Part shown: piece by piece, positions 1 through 9,388 of the stretch
How the letters are laid out: the number at the start of each line of letters is the position of its first letter
How positions within the stretch are numbered: position 1 is the stretch's first letter
From: JBBIRG01 sp964410965
Lineage (GTDB): Bacteria > CLD3 > SB21 > JBBIRG01
Length of the DNA: 64,000 nucleotides
Reading direction: 5' to 3'
Assembly (NCBI GenBank): GCA_964410965.1
Contig: CAYPIY010000009.1
Span: forward strand, 121,979 to 185,978
Made by a program: the position numbers and the translations under genes
The notes under the pieces: model-generated
What the model saw: the letters and a program-made list of their open reading frames with translations, nothing else
Told to the model about the DNA's origin: nothing
Database searches by the model: none

Positions 1-309
1 AACCGTAGAAACGATAAACGAATATCCGTTGACATGCGCATCGTGCCGGAAAAGCAGGCCATAATATGCCGTTGTGTCTCCGGAAATGAATTCGGTCCGG
101 ATTTCAGCGGCAAAATCCTGATAATTCTTTGATTTTTCAAAGAAGCTGACGTTTTCATAACTGTAAACATGGTAAGCGCCGCGATAATGGTATGACCGGA
201 CTTCATCCGGAAACCTTAACTTTTTGCTGAAATCCTCTTTCATCAGAACCTGGCCCGATAATGAATTGCAGAGTCCGATCAACCACAAAACAGTCCAGAG
301 TGTTTTCAT
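1..309 (-). CDS. Secreted protein, N-terminal part only (possible LamG-like domain)
   Basis: The reading frame starts at an ATG at 309 and runs off the left edge, so only about 103 residues are visible. It begins with a signal peptide (MKTLWTVLWLIGLCNSLSG) and continues into a soluble, aromatic-rich region. The stretch AYYGLLFRHDAHVNGYSFIV resembles the part of concanavalin-like (LamG/DUF1080-type) domains where a strand reads YGLxFR...NxYxF. That resemblance is from memory and weak; the rest of the protein lies outside the window. The gene follows the E2 gene in the same direction but is separated from it by a terminator hairpin, so it is probably transcribed separately. Confidence 0.6.
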   Translation of the reverse strand, partial: MKTLWTVLWLIGLCNSLSGQVLMKEDFSKKLRFPDEVRSYHYRGAYHVYSYENVSFFEKSKNYQDFAAEIRTEFISGDTTAYYGLLFRHDAHVNGYSFIVSTV

Positions 310-335
310 CGTTATTCAGGGAAGAGTAATTTAAT

Positions 336-365
336 TAAAAACTCCCGGCAAATATACCGGGAGTT
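336..365 (-). terminator. Rho-independent terminator after the E2 gene
   Basis: A 9-bp perfect stem (AACTCCCGG at 340-348 with CCGGGAGTT at 357-365) encloses an 8-nt loop. Read on the minus strand it is followed by a T-rich run (complement of 331-340). It lies just downstream of the E2 stop codon at 374, the expected place for an intrinsic terminator. Confidence 0.8.
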
Positions 366-373
366 AATGGCCA

Positions 374-1663
374 TTACAAAGACAGGCTCGTATCAAAATG
401 TTCCAGATAATGGGCTACACGCTCAAGATAGGAAGCGCCGAGCGCGCCGTCCACGACGCGGTGGTCATAGGACAGAGAGGCGTACATCATCGGACGAACG
501 GCGATAGTGTCGCCTTCGGGCGTTTCAATAACGACCGGACGTTTCTTGATCGCGCCGATGCCCAGAATAGCAACCTGCGGCTGGTTGATAATCGGAAATC
601 CGATCAGGGAACCGAAACCGCCCATATTGGTCAGCGCGATGGTTCCGTCCTGAATATCTTCCGGCTTCAGCTTCTTATTACGCGCCCGTTCGGCGAGGTC
701 AAATACCGCGCGCGCGATTCCGGTCAGATTCAGCTGGTCGGCGTTCCTGATGACCGGGACAATCAGCGCCGTATTATTCTCGATAGAAACCGCCATGCTG
801 AGATTGATGTAATTTTTCTTGATGATGGTTGTTCGGTCAACGGAGATATTGATCATAGGATAATCTTTAACCGCCTTGACCATGGCATCGATGATAAACG
901 GAGTATAGGTGAGCTTGAAACCTTCGCGGCGCTCAAATTCAGATTTATTTTTTTCACGATACTTTACGATACGCGCCATATCGATTTCAGTCAGTGAATA
1001 CACGTGCGCGGAGGTATCGAGGCTGCGGCGCATATGCTCGGCCGTGATCTGGCGGACATTGGACATCTGAATTTTCTCGATGCGCTCGCCGGAAAATTCA
1101 AATTTTGCGGTCGGAACCTGTTTGACGGATTTTGCTGTTTCTGCCGGGGCTATACCTTTTTTACGTTGATCGAGATAGAGCAGAACGTCTTCTTTTGTCA
1201 CTCGCCCCGAAAGGCCGCTCCCCTTGATTGATGCCAGTTCAGCTTCAGAAATATTTTCCGTTTTGGCGATGTTCCGCACAACCGGAGAATAAAATCGGTC
1301 TGATTTTTCGGCAATAACCTGGGTTGCTGTTTGTTGTGTTTCTTTTTTTATTTCCGGGACCGGGGTTTCGGTCTTAACCGATACGACTGGTTCAGCCGGT
1401 TTTGAGGGTTCTACGGACTGATTTAAATCGGTTTCAATCCTTGCTATGAGCGTTCCTACCGATACGGTCTGACCTTCAGGAACAAGGATTTCTGAAAGTA
1501 AGCCTGTCGCCGGTGAAGGAATCTCAGAATCCACTTTATCGGTACTGATTTCCAGGACGGTTTCATCCTTTGATATCTTCTCCCCTGTTTTTTTAAACCA
1601 TTTTAAAATTTTACCTTCGGTAATGCTCTCACCCATTTGCGGCATAACCATATCGATTTTCAT
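374..1663 (-). CDS. Dihydrolipoamide acyltransferase, E2 of a 2-oxoacid dehydrogenase complex
   Basis: This 429-residue protein has the standard E2 order. Residues 1-77 are a lipoyl domain with the lipoylated lysine K43 in STDKVDSEIPS. A Pro-rich linker follows (about 80-125). Residues about 127-170 form a peripheral subunit-binding domain (SPVVRNIAKTENI). The C-terminal catalytic domain ends with the acyltransferase motif DHRVVDG (H401, D405). E2 moves the acyl group from E1 to coenzyme A through the swinging lipoyl arm. The substrate (pyruvate, 2-oxoglutarate or branched-chain 2-oxoacids) cannot be told from E2 alone, and no E1 or E3 gene is in the window. The start is supported by AAAGGAG just upstream. 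The gap of 87 bases to the CHAT gene upstream contains a possible promoter. Confidence 0.93.
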   Translation of the reverse strand: MKIDMVMPQMGESITEGKILKWFKKTGEKISKDETVLEISTDKVDSEIPSPATGLLSEILVPEGQTVSVGTLIARIETDLNQSVEPSKPAEPVVSVKTETPVPEIKKETQQTATQVIAEKSDRFYSPVVRNIAKTENISEAELASIKGSGLSGRVTKEDVLLYLDQRKKGIAPAETAKSVKQVPTAKFEFSGERIEKIQMSNVRQITAEHMRRSLDTSAHVYSLTEIDMARIVKYREKNKSEFERREGFKLTYTPFIIDAMVKAVKDYPMINISVDRTTIIKKNYINLSMAVSIENNTALIVPVIRNADQLNLTGIARAVFDLAERARNKKLKPEDIQDGTIALTNMGGFGSLIGFPIINQPQVAILGIGAIKKRPVVIETPEGDTIAVRPMMYASLSYDHRVVDGALGASYLERVAHYLEHFDTSLSL

Positions 1664-1713
1664 GAACGCTCCTTTGGGGATATTCTGTTATACTGACTGG
1701 TTTTCACAGCGTG

Positions 1714-1742
1714 AAGTTATTATATTAATAGTACTGTTTCAA
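1714..1742 (-). promoter_or_regulatory. Possible promoter of the E2 gene
   Basis: On the minus strand the intergenic gap holds TTGAAA (1737-1742) and, 17 bases on, TAACTT (1714-1719), with an overlapping TATAAT (1719-1724) at a poorer spacing. The gap is AT-rich and sits between two co-directional genes, so this could be an internal promoter. It is a pattern match only. Confidence 0.35.
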
Positions 1743-1750
1743 CAATTATT

Positions 1751-4186
1751 TTATCTCCCCCACATCACAAATGCGCCCCAAAAAAAAGGATGTGCATAAT
1801 CACTATTCAGCAAATCCGTTTTAGCTTTCTGAAGAGCGGAGCCGGGATCTGAATTTTCTTTTTTCAGATAATGATAAAACCTGTCCATCAGTTTCGCGGT
1901 CGCCGAATCCCGGATTTTCCAGAGCGTTGATATGACTCCGCCCGATCCGGACTTAAGGAACGCGCGGGTCAGCCCGATCATACCCTCCCCCATCAGCATT
2001 TCACCCAGTGAGGTCTCACAGGCCGATAATACGACCAGACGAGCTTTCAGGGACATTTTCTCTATTTCCCCGGCTGTCAGATAACCGTCATACGCGGAAT
2101 CCGTATCCGTTCCCACTACCAGGGAGGACATTTCGGGATACACCGGATTATTCAGCCCGTGCGTGGCCATATGCAATATGCTTATTGAATCCATACCCAG
2201 ATTCCGGATGTCCGACTCCCTGACGATTCCGTCCAGTACTGTGACTGAATCCCCGGAAAAGTGCCCGCGAATTGCTGTTTTTTCCTGTTCAATATGCGGC
2301 AGAGGTTCGAACGGAACTCCCTGCATCCCGTTTCCCATGTCACGATAATCCGATTTGAATATCAGCACCGACGCTCCTTTACCGATCCCGGCGTCTTGCA
2401 GGCCGGTATTCCTGCGGAACATTCTCATCGCCGGTACATAACGGACCGCAAACCGTTCTACCAGAAAGGAATTGCCCGTCCACAGCGTTTCAAAGGGCAA
2501 ATAATGCAGGATGCCGTCAGGCACAATGACCAGAGGCCCCGTCCCTCCGGATTCCGTCATGATGGGCGCCATTAACTGGTTATATAACCTTGAGGACAGA
2601 ACTTTCAGCCGTCCGGTATCGCTTTTTTCGGATCGGATAAGATGATAATAATCCCGGACACGCAAACGGAGATCCGCTGGTCCGGGCAGAAACCGGACAT
2701 TTATTTTTTCATTGAGAAAAGTAAAAGCGAACCAGAGAGAATCATAATTGAAAAACTCGACAATCCGGGCCGAAGAATCCCACCGGGCACCTGTGCAATC
2801 CGGGGTATCCAGCGTACGGGCTTTGATGTTTTCCAACGCCCTGACTGCCTCGCTGTTTTTGCCTTTCAGGATATTCAGATAGACATAAAAACGGTACGTT
2901 TCCTGTAATTCATTCTCCATGAAACGGGTCAGGACGGATTCGTCCTCGTTGCCTGATCTCAGGGATTCTAAGTTCTTCGTGGCCCGGGTCAGCAGGGACA
3001 GCGCTGATGACGTGTCCCGGCTCTGAAATTTCAGTCCCGCGTATTCCGCATAAGCAATCCATCCCAAATCCGGATTTTCCGTCTGGCCGAATAATTCGAT
3101 CGCTTCTTTGAAGCATTTTTCGGCATTGAGTGGTTTTCCTGTCTGCCGGTATACCCGTCCGAGACAGGTCAGCGCAAATCCTTGTTCTGACTTTCTTGAC
3201 AGGCGGCTGTACACGGCGGCGGTTTCGGATAAAAGGTCATCAAGCCCGGTGAACCGTTTTTCCTTAACCATCACGACTGCAAGGTTCAGTTTGGCGTTTG
3301 CGAGTCCAAGCGTATCCATCCCCCGGTTCAGCAGAACCGAACGGCTAAGATACCCGCGGGATTTCTCATAATCTCCCATATCATACAGGGCTGCGCCCAG
3401 GTTGCCGTAAACCATGCTCAGCCCGGATGTGTCCCTAAGTTGTCCGTAACAGCGGGCGGCGGTCTCATAGGACTGGATGCTTTTCCTGAACATCCCGAGA
3501 TCATTGTAGACATTGCCGATATTCATATAGTCGACGGCGAGATCATGAATATTTCCTGCGGAACTGTCAATTTCAACGGCGCGGCCATATGTTTCAAGTG
3601 CCCAAGTGAAAAATCCGAGCTCCCGGTACACGATCCCGTACACAGTCAGGATGCCGGACCGCAGTCCCGGATCATGGAGTTCCCCCGATTCAGCCCAGGC
3701 ACTGTCAAGAAAACGCAGGGCGTCATGATACGCGCCTGTCCTGATGCTGAATACGGCGTAGCGATAGAGCAGCCGGGCGGCGTCCCTTTTATCACCGTAA
3801 GAAACAGCAAGACCCGAACCCCTGGCCAGAATGTCTTTGGCCTGGCTGTAACGGCCGGTTTCGATGAGTACGATCGCGTAATCGATGATCATGTCCAGAA
3901 AAAGCGATGAATCCGGCGCGGGCGTATCGTACAGAAGCTGATACAGTGTCAGGGATTTGGAATTCCGGTCCATGTAATAAAAAGATTTAGCGGCTTTAAC
4001 GGCCAGGCCATAATCCGTCCCGGTCAGAAGCAGATCCTCCTGATGTTTTTCATAGAGGGCGCAAACGCTGTCATACGCAGAGTCGCTGAACCACAATTCA
4101 AGACGGTTTTTCCAGTCGGTCTGCGCCTCCGCGGCGCCATAGACCATACCGAACAGGGCTATTGCGGCCCCGGCTAGAAATTTCAT
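1751..4186 (-). CDS. Secreted TPR-CHAT protease-like protein
   Basis: The 811-residue protein starts with a cleavable signal peptide (ends near GAAEAQ, residue 22). About 400 residues of TPR-type helical repeats follow (for example DLAVDYMNIGNVYNDLGMFR). The C-terminal CHAT domain (about 520-811) has the caspase-like catalytic pair: H676 in HMATHG and C723 in VLSACETS, then GEGMIGLTRAFLKSG and WKIRDSAT, all typical of CHAT. CHAT proteins are caspase/separase-type cysteine peptidases, usually regulated through their TPRs. The start ATG overlaps the stop of the parvulin gene upstream by 4 bases (ATGA), so the two are translationally coupled. The signal peptide places it outside the cytoplasm, whereas many well-known CHAT effectors are cytoplasmic. 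Its substrate is unknown. Confidence 0.88.
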   Translation of the reverse strand: MKFLAGAAIALFGMVYGAAEAQTDWKNRLELWFSDSAYDSVCALYEKHQEDLLLTGTDYGLAVKAAKSFYYMDRNSKSLTLYQLLYDTPAPDSSLFLDMIIDYAIVLIETGRYSQAKDILARGSGLAVSYGDKRDAARLLYRYAVFSIRTGAYHDALRFLDSAWAESGELHDPGLRSGILTVYGIVYRELGFFTWALETYGRAVEIDSSAGNIHDLAVDYMNIGNVYNDLGMFRKSIQSYETAARCYGQLRDTSGLSMVYGNLGAALYDMGDYEKSRGYLSRSVLLNRGMDTLGLANAKLNLAVVMVKEKRFTGLDDLLSETAAVYSRLSRKSEQGFALTCLGRVYRQTGKPLNAEKCFKEAIELFGQTENPDLGWIAYAEYAGLKFQSRDTSSALSLLTRATKNLESLRSGNEDESVLTRFMENELQETYRFYVYLNILKGKNSEAVRALENIKARTLDTPDCTGARWDSSARIVEFFNYDSLWFAFTFLNEKINVRFLPGPADLRLRVRDYYHLIRSEKSDTGRLKVLSSRLYNQLMAPIMTESGGTGPLVIVPDGILHYLPFETLWTGNSFLVERFAVRYVPAMRMFRRNTGLQDAGIGKGASVLIFKSDYRDMGNGMQGVPFEPLPHIEQEKTAIRGHFSGDSVTVLDGIVRESDIRNLGMDSISILHMATHGLNNPVYPEMSSLVVGTDTDSAYDGYLTAGEIEKMSLKARLVVLSACETSLGEMLMGEGMIGLTRAFLKSGSGGVISTLWKIRDSATAKLMDRFYHYLKKENSDPGSALQKAKTDLLNSDYAHPFFWGAFVMWGR

Positions 4187-5928
4187 CGGATAATGACTTC
4201 GTAATAGTCTGCAAGATTTTTTTCGAACAGGGTTACTTTATGCTTATCTTTCAGTTTTGAAATCCAGAGGTTCCTGTAGTTATTCCGGTGAAAATTGAAT
4301 AAATCGTTTCTGACCTTATCCTTTATATCTTCGAAAGGAATCTGCTGTCCCTGAATTTTTTCCGTCAGCTGAATGATGGAATATCCGCCGCCGGACCACG
4401 TAAACGGTTCACTGACATCACCCGGATCCATTTTCCAGGCATGAAGGGTCAGCTCATTGTTTTTTGATACGGGAATCAGACCGCTCTGCCCTGAGCGATT
4501 TCCTTTCACACTTTCCGCCTTTTTCGCAACTCCCGCGAAATCACCGGTTTTCCTGATTTCCTGGTAATATTGGCCGATCAAGCCCTGGTCCGGGGAAAAA
4601 AGTTCATTGAACCCAACTTTATCCGGCTCGCGGTAGACCCTCTGATTATTCATGTAAAATTCCAGGACATCCTTTTCCCCGATACGGATCAAAGCGTCCA
4701 CATTCCGGTATGTATGAAGGTCTTTGATCAGCGTTTGTTTCAGCTTGCGCAATTCATCCCGCTGCCGGGGGAGAAGCGCGACGGCTTGTTTTCTGGCTTC
4801 AAGGGCCAGAACCCTCGTGACAGCAACTTTTTTCAGCCCTTGTCTCATGATCGGCGCGTCCAGTTTGATTTTCGTACGGTTTCCGGACATCACCTGCACA
4901 ATTTCCATCAGGGGGATTTCGCCGTTTTCGTACCGGGCCAGCGGAACCTTCATTTCATCGGATGTGAACGCGGACTTCAGATCAGACGGTGAAAGAATGC
5001 GCCGGTACCGATCAAGAAACAAGCCGATGCCCTTTTCGTCATAATCCATTCGGCTGGCCTTCAGCAGACTATCCGAAAACCGGTCGTATTCCTCCGACAT
5101 TTGACGGGTGGGCCGGGTTTCATACTGATCCGCAAAAGCAGAGAGAATGGCCGGCCTGATTTTCTCAAACGGCTCGATGGTTTCGGATAGCCGCATTCCG
5201 ATTTTCTGAAAAATATGAAAACCTTCCCTGGATTCCAGTATGTCCGATATCCGGTTTTCCTTCAGTTCAAAAAGAGCGTCGCGGAAAACAGGATCGTATT
5301 TGTCATAATGGATGTACCCGATTTCACCTTTCCTGAACCGGGTGTCCTCGTCATCTGAATGGATTTCGGTCATGCCGGCAAAACCGTCAGGGTTTTTCAT
5401 GGCTTCCTTGTGAAGTGAATCCGCGATTCTTTTTGCCTGGGCGCGGTTTCTGTATGGCACTCCCTCCGAACGGATCTTGATCTGCCGGTTTTCATTATGG
5501 AATACAAACAGATGCCGTACGTTCATTTCGTATTTCATTTTTTCGTAAAACGCCTTCAGTTCCCCTTCCGGAACATTCGGATAAATGAATTTCAGCCGGA
5601 TCAGCCTTCCGGCATATTTCTCATCTTCGGCGTTTTTCAGAATGAATGCGATGGAATCATTTCCGGCCGTTTCATCACTTTCGGCGCTTTTCAGGATAAG
5701 CCGATCCTGGATCAGTTCATTCAGAATCCGGTGCCGGTCTGCAGATTTGGAAAGATCGGACTGCCGGTAGCTTTCCTTATCCGCGAAATCTTTAAAATCC
5801 GCAAGGGTCAGGGTATCCTGGTCAATGGTCGCAACAATGACTTCATGATCAGGCCGGATAATATCCTTTTTCCCGGACTGACAGCAAGTGAAAAGGACGA
5901 ATAAGACAAGCACTGTAAAACGCGGCAT
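4183..5928 (-). CDS. Parvulin-type (PpiC) peptidyl-prolyl isomerase, likely lipoprotein
   Basis: The 581-residue protein has a lipoprotein-like signal (MPRFTVLVLFVLFTCCQSG; the residue before Cys is Thr, so the lipobox is not classical). A SurA/PrsA-like N-terminal helical part follows, then a parvulin domain at about 135-245 (RKGEIGYIHYDKYDPVFRDALFELK, then GFHIFQKIG). A second, degenerate parvulin-like unit lies near the C-terminus (SGLIPVSKNN...WKMDPGDVSEPF...GGYSIIQL). Such proteins help fold exported and outer-membrane proteins in the periplasm. A good Shine-Dalgarno (AGGAG) precedes the ATG. It sits 27 bases after Mfd and overlaps the CHAT gene by 4 bases, so it may act on, or be controlled by, the CHAT protein; that link is inferred from coupling only. 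Confidence 0.85.
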   Translation of the reverse strand: MPRFTVLVLFVLFTCCQSGKKDIIRPDHEVIVATIDQDTLTLADFKDFADKESYRQSDLSKSADRHRILNELIQDRLILKSAESDETAGNDSIAFILKNAEDEKYAGRLIRLKFIYPNVPEGELKAFYEKMKYEMNVRHLFVFHNENRQIKIRSEGVPYRNRAQAKRIADSLHKEAMKNPDGFAGMTEIHSDDEDTRFRKGEIGYIHYDKYDPVFRDALFELKENRISDILESREGFHIFQKIGMRLSETIEPFEKIRPAILSAFADQYETRPTRQMSEEYDRFSDSLLKASRMDYDEKGIGLFLDRYRRILSPSDLKSAFTSDEMKVPLARYENGEIPLMEIVQVMSGNRTKIKLDAPIMRQGLKKVAVTRVLALEARKQAVALLPRQRDELRKLKQTLIKDLHTYRNVDALIRIGEKDVLEFYMNNQRVYREPDKVGFNELFSPDQGLIGQYYQEIRKTGDFAGVAKKAESVKGNRSGQSGLIPVSKNNELTLHAWKMDPGDVSEPFTWSGGGYSIIQLTEKIQGQQIPFEDIKDKVRNDLFNFHRNNYRNLWISKLKDKHKVTLFEKNLADYYEVIIR

Positions 5929-5955
5929 AAAGTCTCCTGTATATGAAGGTTCGTA

Positions 5956-8900
5956 TTAAGGCTCAATATGGATATGTGAGACCATTTTTTCAAGTGTTTC
6001 CGATATCTGAGGGAAAATTGCCGTAGGATCGGAATTTGCATCGCCTGTTTTCGTGTTTTTCTGGATATCGTGCCAGGGAAAACCATACAGAACGGTAAAT
6101 GCTTCCCGGGTTTGTTTCAGCCTGATGTTTTTTGTCCGTTCAAGATTATGGCTGATGATCGCCTGAAGGATTTCAGCATGGGCAGGCTGCTGAAGAAAGG
6201 CCGAATGATACTCGAACCCCCAGAAATCGGGTTCGATCAGGATTTTATCGATCCTGAGGCGGTCGGCCAGGATCCGGATCCTGATAACATGAAAAAGGTT
6301 CTTTGTTTCTTCTGGCGGTGCGCCGAAACGATCCGTGATTTCCTTTTCGATCTCCTCCAGTTCTGATAACCGGAGAACCGACGACAGGCGCTGGTATACA
6401 GCAACCCGTTCCGACGTGACGTTTACATAATCGTCCGGAATGTACGTATTCAGGAAGCACTTGATCTGGGTTTTCAATTCCCGTTTCAGCGGGGATGCTG
6501 CCGTCGCTTTTTGGCCCAGTCCCTCTTCCCTTTTCAGCGCAGCGACGGTTTCATCCAGGATCTGGCAATACAGATCAAACCCGACCGTGTTGATAAACCC
6601 GCTTTGTTCGGCCCCGAGCAGGTTACCCGCTCCTCGGATTTCGAGGTCACGCATCGCAAGGACAAATCCTGAACCCAGGTCGGTATATTCCTCGATGGCC
6701 TGCAGCCTGCGGACCGCGTCGGATGGCAGGATGCTGAAACCAGGTGTCAGCAGGTAGCAGTAGGCCTGCTTCGCGGACCTCCCCACGCGGCCCCGCAGCT
6801 GGTAGAGCTGGGCCAGGCCGTATTGGTGCGCCTGATCAATGATGATGGTATTGACATTCGGAATGTCGATGCCGTTTTCGATGATTGTGGTGGCGACCAG
6901 AACGTCGAATTCCTTTTTCAGGAAACGGTGGATCACATCCTCGACTTTCTGCGGGGACATCTGGCCGTGAATGATTCCGAACCGGGCCTTCGGGGCGACT
7001 TCCTTCAGCGTGACGGTAACGGCGTCTATGCTTTGTACACGGTTATGAACATAATACACCTGACCTCCGCGGTGGATTTCCCTCATGACCGCGTCATGAA
7101 TGAGATCTTCGTCGAATTTCGTGATCTCCGTCTTGACCGGAAGGCGGTCATGGGGAGGCGTGCTGATGACAGAAAGGTCCCGCCCGCCCATCAGCGAAAA
7201 GTGCAGAGTTCGGGGGATCGGCGTTGCTGTCAGCGTCAGGGTGTCCACGGACGCTTTCAGTTTCTTGATTTTCTCCTTGTGCGTCACTCCGAACCGCTGT
7301 TCCTCATCTATCACGAGCAATCCCAGGTCACGGAACTTTACGTCGCCGGACAGCAGCCGGTGAGTGCCGATGATGATATCAATCTGACCGCCGGCAAGTT
7401 TCCCGAGAATATCCTGTTGTTCTTTTTTGCTCCTGAACCGGGAAAGCACATCCACGGTCACGGGAAATTCCTTCAGGCGATCGGAAAAGGTGACGTAATG
7501 CTGTTCGGCCAGGATAGTCGTCGGAACCAGCACGGCAACCTGCTTGCTGTCCTGCGCCGACTTGAAAGCGACTCGTACGGCGACTTCCGTTTTCCCGTAC
7601 CCGACGTCCCCGCATACAAGCCGGTCCATCGGCACTTCCGTCTCCATGTCCTGCTTGATTTCCTCTGTTACTTTTTCCTGGTCGGGCGTATCTTCGAATT
7701 CAAAGGAGGATTCCATCGCCAGCTGCATCGGCGTGTCGGGGGAAAAGGCATGGCCGGCGCTGGCTTTTCGTTCCGCATAGAGCCTGATTAAGTCCTGCGC
7801 GATGTCTTTGATCGTTTTCCGGGTTTTGTTCTTGACCCGTTCCCATTCGGCCGATCCGAGCCGGTTGAGTTTCGGTTCAACGCCTTCCTCACCGGAAAAT
7901 TTCTGGACCCTTGCGAAATGCTCCAGCGGAACGTACAGCTTGTCCCCGCCCTGGTACAGAAGCTTGAGACATTCCTCGGTATGTTCCTCCATCGTGATTT
8001 TTTCCAGGCCGGCATATCGCGCGATGCCGTGATCCACATGCACGACGATATCGCCGGGTTTCAGGGACCGGATATGTTTCAGCGCCTGTACGCTTTTAAA
8101 CCGTTTGACGGGCCGCGGACGTCTGACCCTGCCGAACACCTGATGATCGGTGAATACCGCAATTTTTTCGAGCGGATCGTAAAACCCTTCCCGCAGTTCA
8201 CCGACGCCGATCCGGTAATCCACTCCCGACATCAGTGTCTCCGAGTCCAGCAGTTCATCCAGCCGCTGAGACTGGCCCTCGTTGTTGCAGAGAATGACAA
8301 TCAGCCACTGATCCGACTTCAGCTTTTCAAGTTTTTCCCGGAGAAGATCCATGTGCCCGTGAAATTCCTCCACGCGCGATGTTTTATAGGTCACCGTATC
8401 GTGCATCCTGCCTGAAATCCCGCAAAAATGAACCTGCCGGAATGCATCCAGTTTCTTTCGGACATCCGTATAAGTAAAGTACAGGTTTTCCGGCAGATCA
8501 ATGCCCGGGTCTGCTTTCTTTGCATATAGGTACTGCTCCCCGATCGTCTGCTGATGCTCGATCCCCCTGCCTTCGGCCAGTTCGGGCTCAAACATCATCA
8601 ATACGGCAGATGACTGCAAATGATCCGTAAGACATGATTCGGAGCCCTGAGCCGTTGGATCCTGAAGCAGTTTCGGATAGATCGTTAGCCCCGATGCGGA
8701 AGACACCGATCTCTGGGATAAAAGGTCAAAAATACGGATGGAATGGATTTCATTGCCGTCAAATTCAATGCGCGCAGGATTTTCCTGCCCGTACGGATAG
8801 ATGTCGATGATGCCGCCTCGAACGGCGAACGTCCCCACCTGGTCCACAATATCCTGGCGTTCAAAGCCGTTCATGCTCAGAAGTTCCGTCAGATATCCGA

Positions 8901-9372
8901 AATCAAACGGTTCCCCGGTTTTCAGGTCGATCCGGTAGGAATTCATCCGCTCCGGTTCCGGAAGCCTGTCAAACAAAGCCCGAACGGTCGTGATCGTGAC
9001 GGATGGCTTCGAAGAAGCCAGTTTTTCAAGGCATTCCTGGCGGAGATTGATGAAATTGACACCGGGCGGTTTGTTGTCATAAGGAAGCCGCTCATCTTCC
9101 GGAAAAAATAAGATATTCAGTTCAGGGACTTGGAACTTTTTTGCGAGTTCCATGAATTCAACCGCCAGAAACGCGTAATGTTCCTGATCCGGTGAAATCA
9201 GAACTGTATGCCTGCATTCGGCGATAATCCGGTCCACGATCACGGCGCTGACTACGCTGTCGGCCGATCCCCACAATCCTTCGACGGATAGGTTTTTCCC
9301 GTCCTTCAGAGACCGGACTAAGGTTTGTGTGTTTGACGATTTGTCGTAACGGTCAAGAATCTGTTGAAGCAT
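5956..9372 (-). CDS. mfd: Transcription-repair coupling factor Mfd
   Basis: At 1138 residues this matches full-length Mfd. The order is as expected: UvrB-like N-terminal region (SVEGLWGSADSVVSAVI...), an RNA-polymerase-interacting CarD-like domain near residues 445-510 (GDIVVHVDHGIARYAGL), then an SF2 helicase with Walker A GDVGYGKTEVA at about 590 and a DEEQRFGV box at about 689. A TRCF C-terminal domain ends the protein. Mfd removes stalled RNA polymerase at lesions and recruits UvrA. It lies 16 bases after miaB and 27 before the parvulin gene, all in one direction. No frameshift or missing motif is visible. Confidence 0.97.
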   Translation of the reverse strand: MLQQILDRYDKSSNTQTLVRSLKDGKNLSVEGLWGSADSVVSAVIVDRIIAECRHTVLISPDQEHYAFLAVEFMELAKKFQVPELNILFFPEDERLPYDNKPPGVNFINLRQECLEKLASSKPSVTITTVRALFDRLPEPERMNSYRIDLKTGEPFDFGYLTELLSMNGFERQDIVDQVGTFAVRGGIIDIYPYGQENPARIEFDGNEIHSIRIFDLLSQRSVSSASGLTIYPKLLQDPTAQGSESCLTDHLQSSAVLMMFEPELAEGRGIEHQQTIGEQYLYAKKADPGIDLPENLYFTYTDVRKKLDAFRQVHFCGISGRMHDTVTYKTSRVEEFHGHMDLLREKLEKLKSDQWLIVILCNNEGQSQRLDELLDSETLMSGVDYRIGVGELREGFYDPLEKIAVFTDHQVFGRVRRPRPVKRFKSVQALKHIRSLKPGDIVVHVDHGIARYAGLEKITMEEHTEECLKLLYQGGDKLYVPLEHFARVQKFSGEEGVEPKLNRLGSAEWERVKNKTRKTIKDIAQDLIRLYAERKASAGHAFSPDTPMQLAMESSFEFEDTPDQEKVTEEIKQDMETEVPMDRLVCGDVGYGKTEVAVRVAFKSAQDSKQVAVLVPTTILAEQHYVTFSDRLKEFPVTVDVLSRFRSKKEQQDILGKLAGGQIDIIIGTHRLLSGDVKFRDLGLLVIDEEQRFGVTHKEKIKKLKASVDTLTLTATPIPRTLHFSLMGGRDLSVISTPPHDRLPVKTEITKFDEDLIHDAVMREIHRGGQVYYVHNRVQSIDAVTVTLKEVAPKARFGIIHGQMSPQKVEDVIHRFLKKEFDVLVATTIIENGIDIPNVNTIIIDQAHQYGLAQLYQLRGRVGRSAKQAYCYLLTPGFSILPSDAVRRLQAIEEYTDLGSGFVLAMRDLEIRGAGNLLGAEQSGFINTVGFDLYCQILDETVAALKREEGLGQKATAASPLKRELKTQIKCFLNTYIPDDYVNVTSERVAVYQRLSSVLRLSELEEIEKEITDRFGAPPEETKNLFHVIRIRILADRLRIDKILIEPDFWGFEYHSAFLQQPAHAEILQAIISHNLERTKNIRLKQTREAFTVLYGFPWHDIQKNTKTGDANSDPTAIFPQISETLEKMVSHIHIEP

Positions 9373-9388
9373 ATTTCAGAGAGATAAA

